A stretch of 64,000 bases of DNA from Deltaproteobacteria bacterium (GCA_021799495.1 JAJZAI010000004.1:1-64000), one strand, 5' to 3'; positions 45,249 through 54,620 are shown, counted from the first letter of the stretch. The notes: generated by a model not told the origin, from the letters alone. A program made the numbers and translations.

Positions 45249-46190
45249 ATGAGGATTTTCAGGGAACGCCGGGCTGACGCGGAATGCGATTCCCGCGCCG
45301 CGCGCGGAGCGGCCGCGCCGGGCGCCGGACTGACCGGCGTGCGGGCGGTGGTCGCGATCGCGAGCGCCAAGGGCGGCGTCGGCAAAAGCGCTATCGCGGT
45401 CAATCTGGCGGCGGCGCTGGCGCTGGCCGGCCACAAGGTGGGAATCCTCGACGCCGACCTGAATTCGCCGAACGTGCTGGCGATGCTGGGCTTGCAGGCG
45501 CCGCGGCGTGTCTTCGGCGGCGACGCGATCGAACCGATCGCGGGCCCGCTTGGACTGCGGATCGCGGCCAGCGGATTGCTGCCCGGCGGCGAGCCGCCCC
45601 CGGTCAGCTTTCTCGATGACGAAGCGGCGCACGCAGCGGCGAGCCGCAACGGTTCCGCGCTCGCCGAACTCGATTACGATGACGCGCTGCGCCGCTTGAT
45701 CGGCTTGACCAGTTTCGGCGCGCTGGACGTGCTCTTGATCGATCTCGCTCCCGGGCTCGAACAGCTTTTCCGCCTCGCGCGGATCGCGCCGCTCGCGGGC
45801 GCGATCATCGTGACCCAGCCGTCGGATTTCTCGGTGCGCGCAGCGCGCGGCGCGATCGAAATCGCGCGGCTGTGCGCCGTTCCCGTGCTCGGACTGGTCG
45901 AAAACATGGTCGGCTTCAGTTGCGAGGGATGCCATTCCGTGCGGCCGTTGCTGCCGCATGGCGATCTCGCCGCCGCGGCGGCCGCGGAGGAAGTTGCGAC
46001 GCTGGCGCGCCTGCCGTTCGATGCGCGGCTTGCGGAAAGCTGCGACCGCGGCGTGATTTTTATCCGCGCGTATGCGGAATCGCCGCTGGCGAAGAACTTT
46101 CACGAACTCGCGCGGCTGGTCGCGTTGAAGCTCAGCGCCGCCCTCGCGGCCGAATCGCATCAGCTTTCGGCGGCGGAAGAAGCCGGCTGA
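45249..46190 (+). CDS. Mrp/MinD-like P-loop ATPase lacking the DUF59 domain
   Basis: A 313-residue relative of Mrp. Deviant Walker A SAKGGVGKSA lies near residues 39-48. The switch region reads DLAPGLEQLFR where Mrp has DLPPGTGD. CEGC near residue 222 replaces the Mrp CxxC. There is no N-terminal MIP18-like domain; instead an Arg/Ala-rich leader of 30 residues. It may be a second iron-sulfur carrier or a regulatory paralogue. No Shine-Dalgarno is obvious before the ATG, so a later start is possible. Confidence 0.82.
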   Translation: MRIFRERRADAECDSRAARGAAAPGAGLTGVRAVVAIASAKGGVGKSAIAVNLAAALALAGHKVGILDADLNSPNVLAMLGLQAPRRVFGGDAIEPIAGPLGLRIAASGLLPGGEPPPVSFLDDEAAHAAASRNGSALAELDYDDALRRLIGLTSFGALDVLLIDLAPGLEQLFRLARIAPLAGAIIVTQPSDFSVRAARGAIEIARLCAVPVLGLVENMVGFSCEGCHSVRPLLPHGDLAAAAAAEEVATLARLPFDARLAESCDRGVIFIRAYAESPLAKNFHELARLVALKLSAALAAESHQLSAAEEAG

Positions 46191-46197
46191 AATCGCT

Positions 46198-47937
46198 TTA
46201 TCGAATCTGGCCAAAGGCGGCGTCAGGCTGGCCGACGACCCGCGAATATTCGAACATCCCGGCTCCGCTTTCTCCGCCAAGCCTGAACTCGGCGAAGCCG
46301 AGCGTCGTATGGATGCGTACGCCGTCCGCGCCGGGGCGCGAGAGCGACATGAAACTTCTGACCGCTCCGCTCAACTGCGATTCCGCGCCGCGCGGCGCGA
46401 CGATCGAAGCCGCGATGCGGTCGGGCGGCGCGGCGGGGTCGTGCGTCGTCAGTTCGATCGGGCCGACTTCCGCCGCTCGCCATCCGGTTTCGGTCAGGAT
46501 TCGCGCGTCGCGGCGATATGATCGATCCCCATTGGCGGTTTCGCACGCTTCGAGCACGGCGATCCGACGCCCCGAAGCAAAGCGCGCCCACAGCGTTCGC
46601 CGGGTTTCGAAGCGCCCCGCGCCCAAGCCGGTCACAGACACGCCGATGCGCGCGACGGCGCTGATTTTTCGCGGTTGTCCCGCGATTACAAGTTCGCCTT
46701 CCAGCCGTGCGAACCGCGGATCCGTCGCGGCGAGGTCCGGCGCCCGCGCGGCTTCTTCGAGCGCGAGCGCGGCGCGGAAGCGCATCGCGGGGTCGAGCGC
46801 GCCGCCGGCCAGCGCGCTTTCGACGCTCAGATAGGCCGCGCCGTCGTTCACGACTATCGCGGGACCGGCGAAGGCGAGACTGCCGGCGCCGCCGTCGCAG
46901 ACGAAGCGCAGCGGTCCAAGCGAGAGCGTTGCGCCGTCATGGTGCGGGCGTCCCTCGGCGGTGAAGAGCGCGGCGCGGCATCGATCGAACAGAATCATGA
47001 TCCGTCCGCCTGCCCCGCTCGCGCCGAGATCGAAGCTTGCGATTCCGCCAACGTTCGCGGCGGCGTCGAAGAATTCCACGCCGTACCGCGTCGGCGCGGC
47101 GGCGGATGGCGCGGCGGCCTGCGCGGGCCGCGGCGGGGATTCGCGGATTACGATGCGCGCGCCGGAAGTCCCGTTCGAGGTTTTCGATTCAGTGGCGGGA
47201 ACCGCGCCGTCGCCGGCCCGCGCGAAGCGAAATGATTCGGCGATCGCCGCGATTCCCCGCGCGCGCAACGGCCCGGGCATCCGCACCGCGACCGACATTT
47301 CCAGTTGAACCGCATCGACCGCGCCGTCCGCCGCGAGCGCGGCGAGCCGCCGCACAGCCGGAATGTCGCTGGCGTGATGGCGCGGGGTGAACGCTTGCAG
47401 CAGGTTCTGGCGCGCGCCGCCGGGATAGCGCATCCCGAAGGTCGCCGCGATGCCGGCGCGGTCAAGCCGCTCCGCCATCGCGGCTACGGGACCGCTGATG
47501 AAATCGTCGCTGGCGCTGACGTGGGCGCCGGCGGGCGGACGCAGATGCGCGCCGTGATCGCGCAGCCCGAGGCCGATATCAACCCGCGGCTCGATCACGT
47601 TCCAGCCGTGAATCAGCATCACGATCACGCGCCCGCGCCGGCGCGCGATATGTTCGACCCGGCCGGCGATCAATTCGATCATCCAGGGCGCGCGCGCCGC
47701 CAGTTGCCCGAGCCGGTTGCAATCCAGTTCATTGCGGTCCATCGCCGAATTGATCAGCGCGCAGGCGCCGAGCCTGCCGGCCAGCTCGCGCGCGATCGCG
47801 GCGGTCTCGAGGTCGTTTACTTTCGGATGGAGCGCGGCGCGCGCGGCCGCGCCGGCGCGTCCGCCGTGCGGCGCGATCAGCAGGATCGGCGCGGGTCCTT
47901 CGACGATTTCAAGCCATGCGGCGATCGTGGCGGACAT
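46198..47937 (-). CDS. N-formylglutamate amidohydrolase-like domain fused to a lipocalin-like (CrtC/AttH-type) domain
   Basis: A 579-residue fusion. Residues 1-240 resemble N-formylglutamate amidohydrolases: APHGGR at 22-27 and a NSAMDRNELDCNRLG region near 63-80 correspond to their metal-site motifs, followed by MLIHGWN and RHHASDI. A Pro/Ala linker (about 245-285) leads to a C-terminal beta-rich domain of about 290 residues ending GAGMFEYSRVV, typical of CrtC/AttH and DUF7064-like lipocalin folds. I do not know this combination from described enzymes. It is the last of eight minus-strand genes, 6 bases after pcs. Both assignments are from motifs only. Confidence 0.6.
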   Translation of the reverse strand: MSATIAAWLEIVEGPAPILLIAPHGGRAGAAARAALHPKVNDLETAAIARELAGRLGACALINSAMDRNELDCNRLGQLAARAPWMIELIAGRVEHIARRRGRVIVMLIHGWNVIEPRVDIGLGLRDHGAHLRPPAGAHVSASDDFISGPVAAMAERLDRAGIAATFGMRYPGGARQNLLQAFTPRHHASDIPAVRRLAALAADGAVDAVQLEMSVAVRMPGPLRARGIAAIAESFRFARAGDGAVPATESKTSNGTSGARIVIRESPPRPAQAAAPSAAAPTRYGVEFFDAAANVGGIASFDLGASGAGGRIMILFDRCRAALFTAEGRPHHDGATLSLGPLRFVCDGGAGSLAFAGPAIVVNDGAAYLSVESALAGGALDPAMRFRAALALEEAARAPDLAATDPRFARLEGELVIAGQPRKISAVARIGVSVTGLGAGRFETRRTLWARFASGRRIAVLEACETANGDRSYRRDARILTETGWRAAEVGPIELTTHDPAAPPDRIAASIVAPRGAESQLSGAVRSFMSLSRPGADGVRIHTTLGFAEFRLGGESGAGMFEYSRVVGQPDAAFGQIR

Positions 47938-47943
47938 CGCGGC

Positions 47944-48669
47944 CTAGCGCTGGCGGCGGGCGGCGACGCGCGCCGGATGAGCGTGAAGGGCGAATGACAT
48001 CGCGAAATAGTAAACGACGAAGGCCAGCGACGTGTAAAGCAGGAGATCGTTGTGCCCCGGCAGCATCGGCAGCATCGCGACGGTGGCGACGCCCCAGACC
48101 GCGGCGAGCGCGAGGGTCAGCGGACGCATCAGCTCGGTGCGGTTCGGATAAATGTACTTGATTGGAACGAACACCATCAGCGCCAGCGCGCCGACGATGG
48201 CGCCGTTGGCCGCGCGCGAAAATCCGAGGCAGAAAATATAGAGCGCGACCAGGTTCCAGTAAGACGGGAAGCCGCGGAAGTAGTTGTCCTCGGTCTTCGC
48301 GTCGGTCCGGCTGAAGCCGTACGCGCTCGCGATCATCACGAATGCGGCGAGCGTGGTTCCGGCGTTCCCCGCCGGCAGCAGATTCGCCCGCAGCATCAGG
48401 AAGGCGGGAACCGCGACGTAATTGAGATAGTCCACGATATTGTCGAGCGTCGCGCCGTCGAAGACGGGAATGCGTTCGCGCACGCGAAGCGCGCGCGCCA
48501 GTGGCCCGTCGAAGGAATCAATGGCGACCGCGATCGCCATCGCGATAAACGCGCCGCGCCAGTCCGCGCGCGTGGTGCGGTCGATCGCGATCAATCCCGC
48601 CGCCGCGCCCGACGCGGTCAGCAGATGAACGCCCCATGCGCATCCGCGGAGAATCCTTTGACTCGCCAT
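47944..48669 (-). CDS. pcs: Phosphatidylcholine synthase (CDP-alcohol phosphatidyltransferase)
   Basis: A 241-residue integral membrane protein with about eight helices. The CDP-alcohol motif DSFDGPLAR near residues 51-59, then FDGATLDNIVDYLNY, matches the Pcs form D-x2-DG-x2-AR...G-x3-D-x3-D with the extended spacing of choline-type enzymes. Pcs condenses CDP-diacylglycerol with choline to give phosphatidylcholine. A related phosphatidylserine or other headgroup synthase cannot be excluded. It lies 18 bases after the dual-specificity phosphatase and 6 before the fusion gene. Confidence 0.82.
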   Translation of the reverse strand: MASQRILRGCAWGVHLLTASGAAAGLIAIDRTTRADWRGAFIAMAIAVAIDSFDGPLARALRVRERIPVFDGATLDNIVDYLNYVAVPAFLMLRANLLPAGNAGTTLAAFVMIASAYGFSRTDAKTEDNYFRGFPSYWNLVALYIFCLGFSRAANGAIVGALALMVFVPIKYIYPNRTELMRPLTLALAAVWGVATVAMLPMLPGHNDLLLYTSLAFVVYYFAMSFALHAHPARVAARRQR

Positions 48670-48687
48670 CGGAGGCGCCGCGGCCGG

Positions 48688-49221
48688 CTATGCGGACGGC
48701 TTGAGATGGCGCGGGCCGAAATGATTTTCGAGCACGGTCATGAACGGCCCGCACGCGCGCCGCGCCTTGACCAGCGCCATCGCCTCTTCGAGCGACATCC
48801 CGCGATGGGCGCGCAAGTATGCGATCGCGAGCGTCGGCGCGCGGTTCAGTCCCGCATTGCAGTGGAGATATACGCGCCGCTCGCCCGCGACCAGGGTGTG
48901 CAAATCAGCCAGCGCGGCCACCAGCCTGCGCGCGACGTCGTCGGAACTGCCGTCGTGGATGGGAGTGCGCGCGTACGCGATTCCGTGTGAATCGGCGGCC
49001 GCTTCCAGTTCGCCGATATCGAGCGCGTTGATGCGCAAATCCTCGTCGTCCTGAAGATTGTGGATCGCGGTCACGCGATGCTCGCGCCTGAGCCATTCGA
49101 TATCGGCCACGCGCGGATATTCGCCGACCAGCAGATAGTCGGTGATTTCGCTCACCGACGGACGGATATCGCCGCGGGTCGGCCGGGGCCGGTCGTCGAA
49201 TCTTTGGGTCCACCAGTCCAT
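48688..49221 (-). CDS. Dual-specificity protein phosphatase family
   Basis: A 177-residue phosphatase with signature HCNAGLNRAP (Cys near residue 120) and an upstream HDGSSDD acid-loop. Proteins of this type dephosphorylate Tyr/Ser/Thr or phospholipids; the PTPMT1-type branch acts on phosphatidylglycerol phosphate. The context next to pcs and lipid genes makes a lipid phosphate a fair guess. The gene is 108 bases behind the phospholipase-like gene; TAGAAT at 49293-49298 (minus strand) could serve as an internal promoter. Confidence 0.8.
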   Translation of the reverse strand: MDWWTQRFDDRPRPTRGDIRPSVSEITDYLLVGEYPRVADIEWLRREHRVTAIHNLQDDEDLRINALDIGELEAAADSHGIAYARTPIHDGSSDDVARRLVAALADLHTLVAGERRVYLHCNAGLNRAPTLAIAYLRAHRGMSLEEAMALVKARRACGPFMTVLENHFGPRHLKPSA

Positions 49222-49329
49222 CAGCGTTCAAATTTCCAATCCGAGGCGGCGGCGCGATTCATGTTCACAACCGCTCCATCTCTCCAGTTGATATTCTAAC
49301 CATCGCCCGGCCGGTCCAGAAGCGCACGA

Positions 49330-50184
49330 TTATTGCGCACATGCGGGAGGTTGGCCGGCCTGCGTCCATTCGTATTGCCAGATCGATCCCAGCGTCGAAG
49401 CGGCGATCGCTATCTGCCGCGCGACCATCGGCGCCTCTTCGGCCATCAACACGCGATCGAAATAGGCGCCGCGCCGAAGTCCGGTTTCCGCGCGCGCCGC
49501 GCGGTCGGCGTTGATTACCGTCTGCACCAGCGGATGGCTCTCGTGCAGCTCCGCGATGGCCGCGTCCCACGGCGACGCGATCGGCGCGAGCCGGACTTCC
49601 GGGCGAGCCATCTGCTCGATGCGCCAGACGTTGTAATCGACCGCGCCTTCGAGGCGCGCATGGACGCCGCGATCCTGCGCGTAGCCGTCGAAGTGGGCGG
49701 TCGAATGGAGCGGCTGGGTCGCGTCGCCCACGTAATGCGCCAGGTAGCCCGCGGCCTGAATCGCATTCGCGCAATCGCCGCCGCGCCACGCGCTCGCGAG
49801 GTCGGCCGACTCTTCTTCGATCGCCCACGGCAAAACGCCCGATCGTTCCAGCGTGCGCCATCCGTACTCGCGTTCCATCACGCGAATATCGGGATTGAGC
49901 GCCGCGAAGGGATCGGCGCCGTAGTATTCGAGATCCAGATAGTGCTTGATCGCTTCGGACTTGCCGTAGAGAGGACGCAGGACTTCGTCGGGCGCGACGG
50001 AGGCCTCCTGCAGTTGCGCTGCGTTGGCCGCAAGCGTCGCGCGCGGGGATCCCGCGGGCAGCGCCTCGACCGCCAGCCGCGCGATCAAGCGATGCGTTCG
50101 CGAATCCCACGCGCGCACCGGCCGCGCGATCAAAACCGCCAGCGCCGTTACAGCGACAACCGTGATCGCGCGGGACATGATCAT
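49330..50184 (-). CDS. Zinc-dependent phospholipase C / S1-P1 nuclease-like secreted enzyme
   Basis: A 284-residue exported protein. A signal peptide ends RPVRA just before WDSRTHRLIA: the mature N-terminal Trp and the His are zinc ligands in this fold. GYLAHYVGDATQPLHST plus a later DGYAQDRGVHAR supply the remaining Asp/His ligands. Both phospholipase C and S1/P1 nucleases share this three-zinc all-helical fold and sequence alone does not separate them. It starts 18 bases behind the large fusion gene. The lipid setting favours phospholipase; ATGs at 50184 and 50178 are both possible starts. Confidence 0.8.
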   Translation of the reverse strand: MIMSRAITVVAVTALAVLIARPVRAWDSRTHRLIARLAVEALPAGSPRATLAANAAQLQEASVAPDEVLRPLYGKSEAIKHYLDLEYYGADPFAALNPDIRVMEREYGWRTLERSGVLPWAIEEESADLASAWRGGDCANAIQAAGYLAHYVGDATQPLHSTAHFDGYAQDRGVHARLEGAVDYNVWRIEQMARPEVRLAPIASPWDAAIAELHESHPLVQTVINADRAARAETGLRRGAYFDRVLMAEEAPMVARQIAIAASTLGSIWQYEWTQAGQPPACAQ

Positions 50185-50201
50185 GATGCGCCGCGCGCCG
50201 C

Positions 50202-53200
50202 TCAGCCTTTCGCGTGTCGCGCCGGACGGCGTCCGCGAGCGCGGACGCGCCCGCCGGGTTCGGCGGCTATTTCCGCCGCGGCGTCCGGCGCTGCAAGTAC
50301 GGGCGCTGCCGCCGGTTTGACACGTTTCATCGTGCGGACGCCGAGGCCGACGACCGCGTCGCGCATCCGCTCAGCAAGTTTGCGATAAGCTCCCGCGCCT
50401 TCGCCGTCGCGGGCGAGGCCGCGCAGTTCCTCCGCTCCGATCGGCCGGCCGATGCGCACTTCCACCGGATGACGCCGCGGCAGCAGCTGGCCCTTGCCGA
50501 GCACCTCGTGCGTGCCGTCGATTCTGATCGGCAGCACGTCGCATCCGCTATGCAGCGCAAGGTAGCCCGCGCCGCTCTTGAACTCGTGGATCAGGCCGTC
50601 GGGCGAGCGCGTGCCCTCGGGAAACATCAGCACGCTGCGGCCCGCCGCCAATTCCGCCAGCGCCTCGTCGAGCGATTCGAGCTGCGCGCGTTCGCGATCG
50701 AACGGAATCAGCCGCGAGAAATTCGCCGCGAGCATCCGCCGCGCCGGCGTGTTGAAGAAATAATCCTTGGCCGCGAGCACCACCAGATTGCGGCCCATCG
50801 CGCCCAGCGCGTGGCCGACCAGCGCGAAATCGAGATGGCTCGAATGGTTCGCCACGACCAGCGCGTTGCGGTTCGCCGGGATATTCCCGGCGCCCATCAC
50901 GAGCGGCTTCAGCCAGCGGTCGAACGCCGCGTCGAACGATCGCCGTAGCGCCGCCTCGCCCAGCCGCCGCAGCGGCTCCGGCAGTTCGATCGTGTACGGT
51001 TTCGCGAAGCGCGCGTAGGACGGCAGCTTCGGGCGATTGCCGGCCTCGCCCGCGATTCGCTGCAACTCCTCGACGGTCGCGACGTTCGACAGCTCCTCGG
51101 CGCTGAGCTCGCGGCCCGATTTTACGGCGATATGCTCCGCCAGTTCGGCCAGCGCCAGCGAATCCAGTCCGAGGTCTTCGATCAGCCGCGTCGCCGGCGT
51201 GATTTCCGCGCCGCCGCTGGCGACCTGCGCCAGCGCCTGCGCCAGCCACGGCTCGACCTCCGCGCTGACGGCGCCGCGCTCGCGCTCGTCGCTGTCCACC
51301 ATCCGGCGCAGCATCGCCGCGACCTCGGCGCGCCGCACCTTGCGCGTGCGCGTGCGCGGCAGCTCGGCGTCGGTGAAGCGCAGGATCCGGATGCGCTTGT
51401 GCGGACTCAGCGCCGCGCCGACCTTTTCGATATGCGCGCGCAGCTTGTCCTCGACGGCGCGCCGGCTTTCGCCGCGCGCGTACGCCGGCACGACCAGCGC
51501 CGCGACCTGCTCGCCCTGGCCGGCGCGCAATCCCACCACGGCCATCTCTTTCAGAAACGACGAGTGGCCGTAAGCCTCTTCGAGTTCGTCGATGTAGATA
51601 TTGTTGCCGCCAGAATCGACGATTACGTCCTTCGCCCGGCCGACGATATAGAGCCGCCCGTCTTCGTCGAAACGGCCGAGGTCGCCCGTATGCAGCCAGC
51701 CGTCGCGCAGCACTTCGGCGGTCGCTGCGGGATTGCGGTAATAGCCAGTCATCACGTTCGGCCCGCGCGCGATAATTTCGCCGACGCTGCCCGCGGCCTT
51801 GGCCAGTTTGACTTCGACGTTGTGCAGCGGCTTGCCGACCGATCCGGGAACCAGCGCTTCGTCAGGCCGCGCGACGCTCAGCACCGGCGCCGATTCGGTC
51901 AGGCCGTAGCCTTCGAGCAGGCGGATGCCGATTTCGTTGAAAAAACGCGCGACCCGCTGCGGCAGCGCCGCGCCGCCGCTCACCGCGAGCTTAAGCCGTC
52001 CTCCCAATGCGGTATGCGCCGGGCGGAACAGCAGCGTGCCGAGATTGAGGTTGTAATCTTCGTCGAGCCGGCGGTTCAGATCGCGCATCCGCTCGAACGC
52101 GGCGTGCGCGAACGGTCCGCGCGCCTCGACTTCGTCCATGATGCGCCGGTGCACGGCCTCCCAGAGCGCCGGCACTCCCACCAGCGCGGTCGGCCGCACG
52201 TCGGCCAGCGTGCGCGACAGGCTCGCCGCGTCCACGCCCTGCGGGTAAACGATCCGCGCGCCGCTCGCCAGCGGCAGCAGCATCCCGCAAGTGAACTCGA
52301 ACGTATGATGCAGCGGCAGCAGCGACAGCGCGACGTCGTCGGCGCCGAGCGCGAACACCCGCGCCAGCATCGCGATTTCGGCGGTGAAGTTGCCGTGCGT
52401 CAGCGTCACGCCCTTGGGCGCGCCGGTGGTGCCGGAGGTGAAGACGATCGACGCCGTCGATTTGCGCTCGAGCGCGGGCGGAGTCTTCGCCTTCGCGCTG
52501 AGGATGAACGGCCGGTTCAGCTCGTCCAGCTCGAGCTCGGCGATCCCGGGCGCCGCCGCGCCGATCGCCTCGCCCAGCCGCTTCGCGCATCCGGCGGAAA
52601 CCAGCGCGACGCTCGGCTCGGCGATTCGCGCGATCGGCGCCAGTTCCTCGGGCGCGATCAGATGGTCCAGCGGCACGGCGATCGCGCCGGCGTAGATAAT
52701 CGCGAAGTACGCGATCACCCATTCCGGCGAATTCTCCGCGATCAGCAGGACGCGATCGCCCGGTTCGACCCCGCGCGACGCCAGCATCAGGCCCGCCCGA
52801 TACGCGCGATCGCGCAGTTCGCGATAGCTCATGCCCGTGCGCTGGCCCGACGCCTGGCGCGCCTCGATCGCCGGCCGCGCGCCGTAGCGCTCGGCCGCCC
52901 GGTCGAGCATCTCGGCCAGCGTGCGGAAGCGGAAACCGCCCCGCGGCCGCGCCCGCGTATGCAGTTCGAGCTGCGGAAAAATATGCCGGCGCAGGCCCGG
53001 CAGATGAACGTTGATCCAGTAGTCGGCCCAATCGATGCGCTCGGGATGGAACGGATGGGCGCGCGCGTCGACCGGCTTAAGCTCCCGGTACAACTCGCGG
53101 ATATTGCGGCCGTGGAAGGTATAAACCAGGTCCTGGATATACGGCAGATATACTTCGACCAGCGACCGCGCCAGTTCCGTGTCGGCGACCAGCCGATCCG

Positions 53201-54620
53201 CGCGCTCGGCGATTTTGCGCGCCGCCGGCCGGCCGCCCATCACGGATTCCGCCGCCGCCGCCGCGCTCTTCAGCAGCGTCGGCAGCCGCTGGCTGACCAG
53301 TTCGTAGGTCTGATGCGAAACGATGACGGCTTCCAGATGGCGCGCGAGCTTGCCCATCGGGCCGCCCTGCCGGCGATGCTCCCGCCGATTGCCGAGGGCG
53401 GTCAATTCCACCAGCCGGCGCATCGGCAGCGGATTCACGTCCGACGTGCAGAGCTGGTAAATCGGCTGGTGCCGGCCGCGCAGCAGCGCGCCGAGAATCG
53501 GAACCATCGCGTGCGCGGCGAGATCGACCGGAATCACGTCGAGCACCAGGTCGCCCCGCGCCGGATAAAAGCGATAGCCGCGTCCCGACAGATAGGTCAG
53601 CGGCGCGCTGGTGTTGACGCCCTGGTTCCATCCGGGAATCGGATCGGCGAGCGCGCTTTCGATCACCGACGGCCGCGCCACCGCCACCGCGATCCGGTCG
53701 CGCGCCGCGAGCGCAATCTGCTCGCCAAGGCTCTTGGTGTAGCTGTAGGTGTTCGGCCAGCCCCACATCCGCGCGCGCCGCCGGCCAACTTCCTTGAGCC
53801 GTTCTTCGATCCATTGCTTGCGCCGCGCCTCGATCGCGCGCTCGCGGCTTTCGCCGTGGCCGCGCTCGTCGTCATCGTCGGCGGATTCCGCCTCCACCGC
53901 CATCCGGAACTGCGCCATCCGCGCCTGGTCCGCGGCTTCGGCTTCGACCCGCGCGATTTCGGCGCGCGCGTCGCGCAGCTCGCGCGCCAGCTCGAAGCCT
54001 CGCCGCCCGTTCGGGCGCCAGTCGATCGGGATGTCGTCCTCGTAGCGATGGCCGTCGGCGGCGCCTGCCGCGTAACAGGTCGAAACGTGCAGCAGGGCGG
54101 CGCCGCGCGCGCGGCAGAACGCGACCACGTTTTCGACGCCGGTGGCGTTGACTTCGAGCGCCTTGGCCAGCGACGCGTCGAAATTCACCAGGCCGGCGCA
54201 ATGGATGACGGCGTCGATATGCGCGCGTTCGAACGCCGGCGCTTCGTCGCTGAGCAGGCCCGGCTCCGCGATGTCGCCCGGCACGATCGCGATGCGCTCC
54301 TCGATATGGCGGTCGAAGCGGGCGCCCAGATGTTCGCGCAGGGGGCCGAGCGCGGGCGATTCGAAAATTTCCCGCCGGAAGCGGTTCTGGCTCGATTTGC
54401 GGTCGCCGCGAATCAGCAGATGCAGCCGCGCCAGCTCCGGATGATGCCGCAGGAGAATCGCGATCAGCACCTTGCCGAGAAAACCGGTCGCGCCCGTGAT
54501 CAGCAATTCCCGCCCGGCGAAAATTTCCGCGAGCGGCGCCATCGCGCCGTTCGGCGCGCGCGCGGATGCGCCGGCGCGGCGCGGGCTTGCGCCGGACGAA
54601 GCCCCGTTCTTATTCGACAT
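50202..54620 (-). CDS. Four-domain fusion: fatty acyl-CoA reductase / acyl-CoA ligase / acyl carrier / PlsC acyltransferase
   Basis: 1472 residues. Domain 1 (about 30-470) is a fatty-acyl-CoA-reductase-type NAD(P) domain: TGATGFLG near 40, STCYAAG and YSYTK (active-site Tyr and Lys) near 290; it has an Arg/Glu-rich insert around 210-270. Domain 2 (about 560-1060) is an adenylate-forming ligase with TSGTTGAPKG near 726 and GYGLTESAP, HTGDLGRF and KDVIVDSGGNNIY later. Domain 3 (about 1110-1185) is an acyl-carrier domain with phosphopantetheine Ser in GLDSLALAEL near 1150. Domain 4 (about 1220-1440) is PlsC: NHSSHLDF near 1256 and FPEGTRS near 1335. The tail is Arg/Ala rich. It probably activates, reduces and esterifies fatty acyl chains. 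Overlaps the LarA-like gene by 11 bases. Confidence 0.88.
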   Translation of the reverse strand: MSNKNGASSGASPRRAGASARAPNGAMAPLAEIFAGRELLITGATGFLGKVLIAILLRHHPELARLHLLIRGDRKSSQNRFRREIFESPALGPLREHLGARFDRHIEERIAIVPGDIAEPGLLSDEAPAFERAHIDAVIHCAGLVNFDASLAKALEVNATGVENVVAFCRARGAALLHVSTCYAAGAADGHRYEDDIPIDWRPNGRRGFELARELRDARAEIARVEAEAADQARMAQFRMAVEAESADDDDERGHGESRERAIEARRKQWIEERLKEVGRRRARMWGWPNTYSYTKSLGEQIALAARDRIAVAVARPSVIESALADPIPGWNQGVNTSAPLTYLSGRGYRFYPARGDLVLDVIPVDLAAHAMVPILGALLRGRHQPIYQLCTSDVNPLPMRRLVELTALGNRREHRRQGGPMGKLARHLEAVIVSHQTYELVSQRLPTLLKSAAAAAESVMGGRPAARKIAERADRLVADTELARSLVEVYLPYIQDLVYTFHGRNIRELYRELKPVDARAHPFHPERIDWADYWINVHLPGLRRHIFPQLELHTRARPRGGFRFRTLAEMLDRAAERYGARPAIEARQASGQRTGMSYRELRDRAYRAGLMLASRGVEPGDRVLLIAENSPEWVIAYFAIIYAGAIAVPLDHLIAPEELAPIARIAEPSVALVSAGCAKRLGEAIGAAAPGIAELELDELNRPFILSAKAKTPPALERKSTASIVFTSGTTGAPKGVTLTHGNFTAEIAMLARVFALGADDVALSLLPLHHTFEFTCGMLLPLASGARIVYPQGVDAASLSRTLADVRPTALVGVPALWEAVHRRIMDEVEARGPFAHAAFERMRDLNRRLDEDYNLNLGTLLFRPAHTALGGRLKLAVSGGAALPQRVARFFNEIGIRLLEGYGLTESAPVLSVARPDEALVPGSVGKPLHNVEVKLAKAAGSVGEIIARGPNVMTGYYRNPAATAEVLRDGWLHTGDLGRFDEDGRLYIVGRAKDVIVDSGGNNIYIDELEEAYGHSSFLKEMAVVGLRAGQGEQVAALVVPAYARGESRRAVEDKLRAHIEKVGAALSPHKRIRILRFTDAELPRTRTRKVRRAEVAAMLRRMVDSDERERGAVSAEVEPWLAQALAQVASGGAEITPATRLIEDLGLDSLALAELAEHIAVKSGRELSAEELSNVATVEELQRIAGEAGNRPKLPSYARFAKPYTIELPEPLRRLGEAALRRSFDAAFDRWLKPLVMGAGNIPANRNALVVANHSSHLDFALVGHALGAMGRNLVVLAAKDYFFNTPARRMLAANFSRLIPFDRERAQLESLDEALAELAAGRSVLMFPEGTRSPDGLIHEFKSGAGYLALHSGCDVLPIRIDGTHEVLGKGQLLPRRHPVEVRIGRPIGAEELRGLARDGEGAGAYRKLAERMRDAVVGLGVRTMKRVKPAAAPVLAAPDAAAEIAAEPGGRVRARGRRPARHAKG

